Source: Parvibaculum indicum (GTDB taxonomy: Bacteria; Pseudomonadota; Alphaproteobacteria; Parvibaculales; Parvibaculaceae). From it: 64,000 nucleotides of DNA. Below are positions 61,643 to 64,000 of this stretch, piece after piece. Under the pieces are notes generated by a model. It searched no databases. It saw only the letters and a list, made by a program, of their open reading frames with translations, and had not been told where the DNA came from. The translations under genes and the position numbers were made by a program. How positions within the stretch are numbered: position 1 is the stretch's first letter; every line of letters begins with the position of its first letter. Location: NCBI RefSeq assembly GCF_011762095.1, contig NZ_JAASQO010000009.1, positions 144,344 to 208,343 on the forward strand, written 5' to 3'.

Positions 61643-62906
61643 AACGCAGATCAAGCTGCAAGACCTCAAAGCCAAATCTCCGACGGAACTGCTTTCGCTT
61701 GCCGAGGAGCTGGAGGTCGAGAACGCCTCGACGCTCAGGACGCAGGACATGATGTTCGCGATCCTGAAGCAATATGCCGAGCGCAATGTGGACATTATCG
61801 GCGAAGGCGTGGTGGAGGTGTTGCCGGACGGCTTCGGCTTCCTGCGCTCGCCGGAAGCGAATTACCTGCCGGGTCCGGACGATATCTATGTTTCGCCCTC
61901 GCAGATCCGCCGCTTCTCGCTGCGGACGGGCGACACCGTCGAAGGCGATATCCGCAGTCCCAAGGAGGGCGAGCGTTATTTCGCGCTCCTCAAAGTCAAT
62001 TCGATCAATTTCGAAAGCCCGGACAAGGCGCGTCACAAGGTCCATTTCGATAATCTGACGCCGCTCTATCCGGACAGCCGCCTGGAAATGGAAGTCGAGG
62101 ATCCGACGCTGAAGGACCGTTCCTCGCGGGTGATCGACATCGTGGCGCCGCTCGGCAAGGGCCAGCGAGGGCTCATCGTCGCGCCGCCGCGGACCGGTAA
62201 GACGGTGCTGCTGCAAAACATTGCGCACTCCATCACAACCAACCATCCGGAAAGCTATCTGATCGTGCTGCTGATCGACGAGCGGCCGGAAGAAGTGACC
62301 GACATGCAGCGTTCTGTGAAAGGCGAGGTCATCTCCTCGACCTTCGACGAGCCGGCGCAGCGCCATGTGCAGGTCGCCGAAATGGTGATCGAAAAGGCCA
62401 AGCGCCTGGTGGAGCATGGCCGCGATGTGGTGATCCTGCTGGACTCGATCACCCGTCTGGGCCGCGCCTACAACACGGTGGTGCCGAGCTCCGGCAAGGT
62501 GCTGACCGGCGGTGTCGACGCCAATGCGCTGCAGCGCCCCAAGCGCTTTTTCGGCGCGGCGCGAAACATCGAAGAGGGCGGGTCGCTCACCATTATCGCC
62601 ACGGCGCTCATCGATACCGGCAGCCGTATGGACGAAGTGATCTTCGAAGAGTTCAAGGGTACGGGTAACTCCGAAATAATCCTCGACCGCAAGATTGCCG
62701 ACAAGCGCGTCTTCCCGGCGATCGACATTCTCAAATCCGGCACCCGCAAGGAGGAGCTGCTGGTCGAAAAGGCCCAGCTCCAGAAGATGTATGTGCTGCG
62801 CCGCATCCTGAACCCGATGGGGACGGTGGATGCCATCGAATTCCTGCTCGACAAGCTCAAGCAGACCAAGAGCAACGACGAGTTCTTCGACTCCATGAAT
62901 ACCTGA
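61635..62906 (+). CDS. rho: Transcription termination factor Rho
   Basis: 423-residue hexameric RNA helicase ending transcription at rut sites. N-terminal [38 protein letters not shown] (helical lid), RNA-binding cold-shock-like domain with [22 protein letters not shown], Walker A APPRTGKT at 183-190, [24 protein letters not shown], and GRADLTGG-like R-loop (here [34 protein letters not shown]). Length and motifs are complete. Ribosome site GGAAAAAAGAG. A long leader precedes it. Confidence 0.99.
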   Translation: MSETQIKLQDLKAKSPTELLSLAEELEVENASTLRTQDMMFAILKQYAERNVDIIGEGVVEVLPDGFGFLRSPEANYLPGPDDIYVSPSQIRRFSLRTGDTVEGDIRSPKEGERYFALLKVNSINFESPDKARHKVHFDNLTPLYPDSRLEMEVEDPTLKDRSSRVIDIVAPLGKGQRGLIVAPPRTGKTVLLQNIAHSITTNHPESYLIVLLIDERPEEVTDMQRSVKGEVISSTFDEPAQRHVQVAEMVIEKAKRLVEHGRDVVILLDSITRLGRAYNTVVPSSGKVLTGGVDANALQRPKRFFGAARNIEEGGSLTIIATALIDTGSRMDEVIFEEFKGTGNSEIILDRKIADKRVFPAIDILKSGTRKEELLVEKAQLQKMYVLRRILNPMGTVDAIEFLLDKLKQTKSNDEFFDSMNT

Positions 62907-62915
62907 CCGGCCGAT

Positions 62916-62947
62916 CCGGAAACCGGGTGCGAAATGCCGGTTTCCGG
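62916..62947 (+). terminator. Strong hairpin after rho
   Basis: CCGGAAACCGG pairs perfectly with CCGGTTTCCGG around a 10-base loop, nine bases after the rho stop. No T-run follows, so it may be a rho-independent terminator of weak type or an mRNA 3'-end stabiliser. Confidence 0.55.
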
Positions 62948-63022
62948 GATTGTCGGATTAACAGTTTGGCACGAATTCCCGCCTAGAGTTGCGTGTGTTG
63001 GCACTAGGGGGCGTGGGCGGCC

Positions 63023-63715
63023 ATGGCGGGGAATCGTGTAGGCGGAAATACGGCCGGGGGCGAGGTCGCATCCCCAGCCTGGGTTACACGCGTTCTCAGC
63101 CGGGAATATCTCGCCGGTGCCACCGTCGATCTCCAGAGCGACAGATCTTCGACGCCCGAGATTTATGCCGGGGTAAGACTTACCGGTGCCGGGCACCAGT
63201 TTCTGGCCTGGTGGCAGGAAGCGCGCGGTGCCGGGCCCATTCCCGCGGCGGATGCCGTCAGCCCGAGAGCTCTGCGCCAGATCCTCCCCTATATCCGCTA
63301 TATGAGTTGGGAAGGCCCCGAAAAGCTCGTCTTCCGTATCTACGGTTCGGCGCTTGCCGAAGCGACGGGGTTCGATCTTACCGGGGTCGATCTTTTCGGC
63401 CTGGGCGATTATCCGACCCGCCATCTCGACATTTCACGGCTCAGAATGCTTCACGATATGCCTTGCGGCCTCGTCATGCTGCGCGAGATGCGCGGGTTCG
63501 ACGGCAGCACGCATCTTTGCGAGCTGGTGACCCTGCCCATCGCGCCGGCCGCGGATGGCAAGCCGCGCATCATCGGCACCATTGTCCCCGTGGAGATCGA
63601 GGAAGATATCTGGACGAAGAAACTCAGAATGGATCGGGAGCCGGAGCTGAAACGCGCGGTCTTCATCGACACAGGGTATGGCGTTCCCGATCCGTTGCTC
63701 GGGATGGAATGCTGA
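63023..63715 (+). CDS. PAS_5-type PAS domain protein
   Basis: 230 residues. Resembles the alphaproteobacterial PAS_5 family: GHQFLAWWQEARGAGPIPAADAVSPRALRQILPYIRYMSWEGPEKLVFRIYGSALAEATGFDLTGVDLFGL, and later CGLVMLREMRGFDGSTHLCELVTLPIAPAADGKPRIIGTIVPVE. No output domain is attached. Members are predicted small-molecule sensors with no assigned regulators. The frame shift between the two plus-strand open frames here is not a real frameshift: the 63023 frame is the coding one. No ribosome site is obvious before ATG 63023. Confidence 0.8.
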   Translation: MAGNRVGGNTAGGEVASPAWVTRVLSREYLAGATVDLQSDRSSTPEIYAGVRLTGAGHQFLAWWQEARGAGPIPAADAVSPRALRQILPYIRYMSWEGPEKLVFRIYGSALAEATGFDLTGVDLFGLGDYPTRHLDISRLRMLHDMPCGLVMLREMRGFDGSTHLCELVTLPIAPAADGKPRIIGTIVPVEIEEDIWTKKLRMDREPELKRAVFIDTGYGVPDPLLGMEC

Positions 63716-63905
63716 GGCGGCGTGAAGAACTGTGAGCTGGTGAAGACCTAGAACCGTGCCTCATCGGTACGGTAATGCTGACCGGTCGCCGACGGCACCC
63801 GGACCAGGAGGTCAGCTATGTAGGAAACATATCCTCGAGGCGTGCGATCTTAGTCGATCTTGATTGTGGTCTTTCCGGCCAGTTCTCCGGATAGAAGCGT
63901 AACAT
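63716..63905. other. Spacer before the IS630-type element
   Basis: 190 bases with no gene. It contains a short direct repeat CGATCTT (63845-63851, 63855-63861). The left end of the insertion sequence is probably here, but I could not define its inverted repeat or the TA target duplication. Confidence 0.4.
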
Positions 63906-64000
63906 CTAGTGGATTGATTCCAACGTTTGGAACCCTCGGTTTCTGGCGGCGATGATTTGATCGGGGTCAGCCTTCCAGACGAAGGGTTTTGGGTTTTCGG
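63906..64000 (-). mobile_element. IS630-family transposase, C-terminal end (cut by window)
   Basis: Thirty codons before a TAG stop (minus strand) read ENPKPFVWKADPDQIIAARN then RGFQTLESIH, the usual C-terminus of IS630-type DDE transposases (NPKPFVWTAD...AxxRG). The rest lies beyond base 64000. It marks an insertion sequence just downstream of the PAS gene and 5.5 kb from the probable origin. Confidence 0.75.

Noticed and set aside
1..64000. CRISPR arrays, rRNA and tRNA genes
   Set aside because: I found no regularly spaced repeats and no tRNA or rRNA-like stretches on reading both strands; a tRNA scan could still find one I missed.

Overview
This window is high-GC chromosomal DNA of an alphaproteobacterium. 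The signs are the block PPDK-regulator/maf/aroE/coaE/dnaQ facing hemE/hemH/hemJ/rho, the run secB, fxsA, Tim44-like, mltA, Smr, XRE, hslU, hslV, the group hisB-DUF2628-hisH-hisA-hisF, the pair hrcA-grpE divergent from rph-rdgB-hemW, and an OlsB ornithine-lipid acyltransferase. A Parvibaculum-like or other Hyphomicrobiales-related lineage would fit, but this rests on gene order and protein family resemblance alone. I recognise no rRNA, tRNA or CRISPR array.

Layout. 1-7700, minus strand: APC permease (truncated by the window edge), OlsB acyltransferase, AmpG-like transporter, hybrid sensor kinase, ComM/YifB ATPase. 7700-9640: an AT-richer island with one DUF1036-like five-helix membrane protein, bracketed by a 51-nt imperfect direct repeat. 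9841-18210: MFS transporter, orphan membrane protein, GFA protein, LprI/RsiV-like protein, PPOX flavoprotein, M19 dipeptidase, gshB, marC, SirB1-like, yraN. 18212-31928: rsmI, LpoA-like lipoprotein, hemW-rdgB-rph, hrcA-grpE, nnrU, phoD, alkB, dnaK-dnaJ. 32001-38901: VOC protein, dapB, gpmA, DUF2244, nth, BamE-like lipoprotein, CysZ-like protein, PfkB kinase, coaA, hisE. 39061-45332: pentapeptide-repeat and CYTH-CHAD genes inserted into the histidine cluster, then hisF, hisA, hisH, DUF2628, hisB. 45711-53763: two PPOX flavoproteins, hslV, hslU, XRE, Smr, mltA, Tim44-like, fxsA, secB. 53773-57959, minus strand: dnaQ, VOC, coaE, aroE, maf, PPDK regulator. 57960-58494: probable replication origin. 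58495-63715, plus strand: hemE, hemH, hemJ, rho, PAS protein. 63906-64000: C-terminal end of an IS630-type transposase.

How it fits together. Most genes are housekeeping: protein quality control (HrcA, GrpE, DnaK, DnaJ, HslVU, SecB), the end of haem synthesis (HemE, HemH, HemJ, with the chaperone HemW), histidine and lysine/aromatic amino-acid synthesis, CoA synthesis, DNA repair and proofreading (Nth, AlkB, DnaQ, RdgB, Maf) and envelope maintenance (MltA, AmpG, LpoA-like, BamE-like, OlsB). The strongest non-coding signal is the 535-bp gap between the PPDK-regulator gene and hemE. Genes read away from it on both sides and it holds at least six DnaA-box-like 9-mers, matching the known alphaproteobacterial origin context. 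A second DnaA-box-like cluster lies directly before hslU, and a perfect box lies before hisE.

I do not see a clearly new multi-gene system. The least explained items are the DUF1036-like island with its repeats, the DnaA-box cluster at hslU, the rho leader with a possible 18-codon upstream ORF, and several palindromic operator-like sites.
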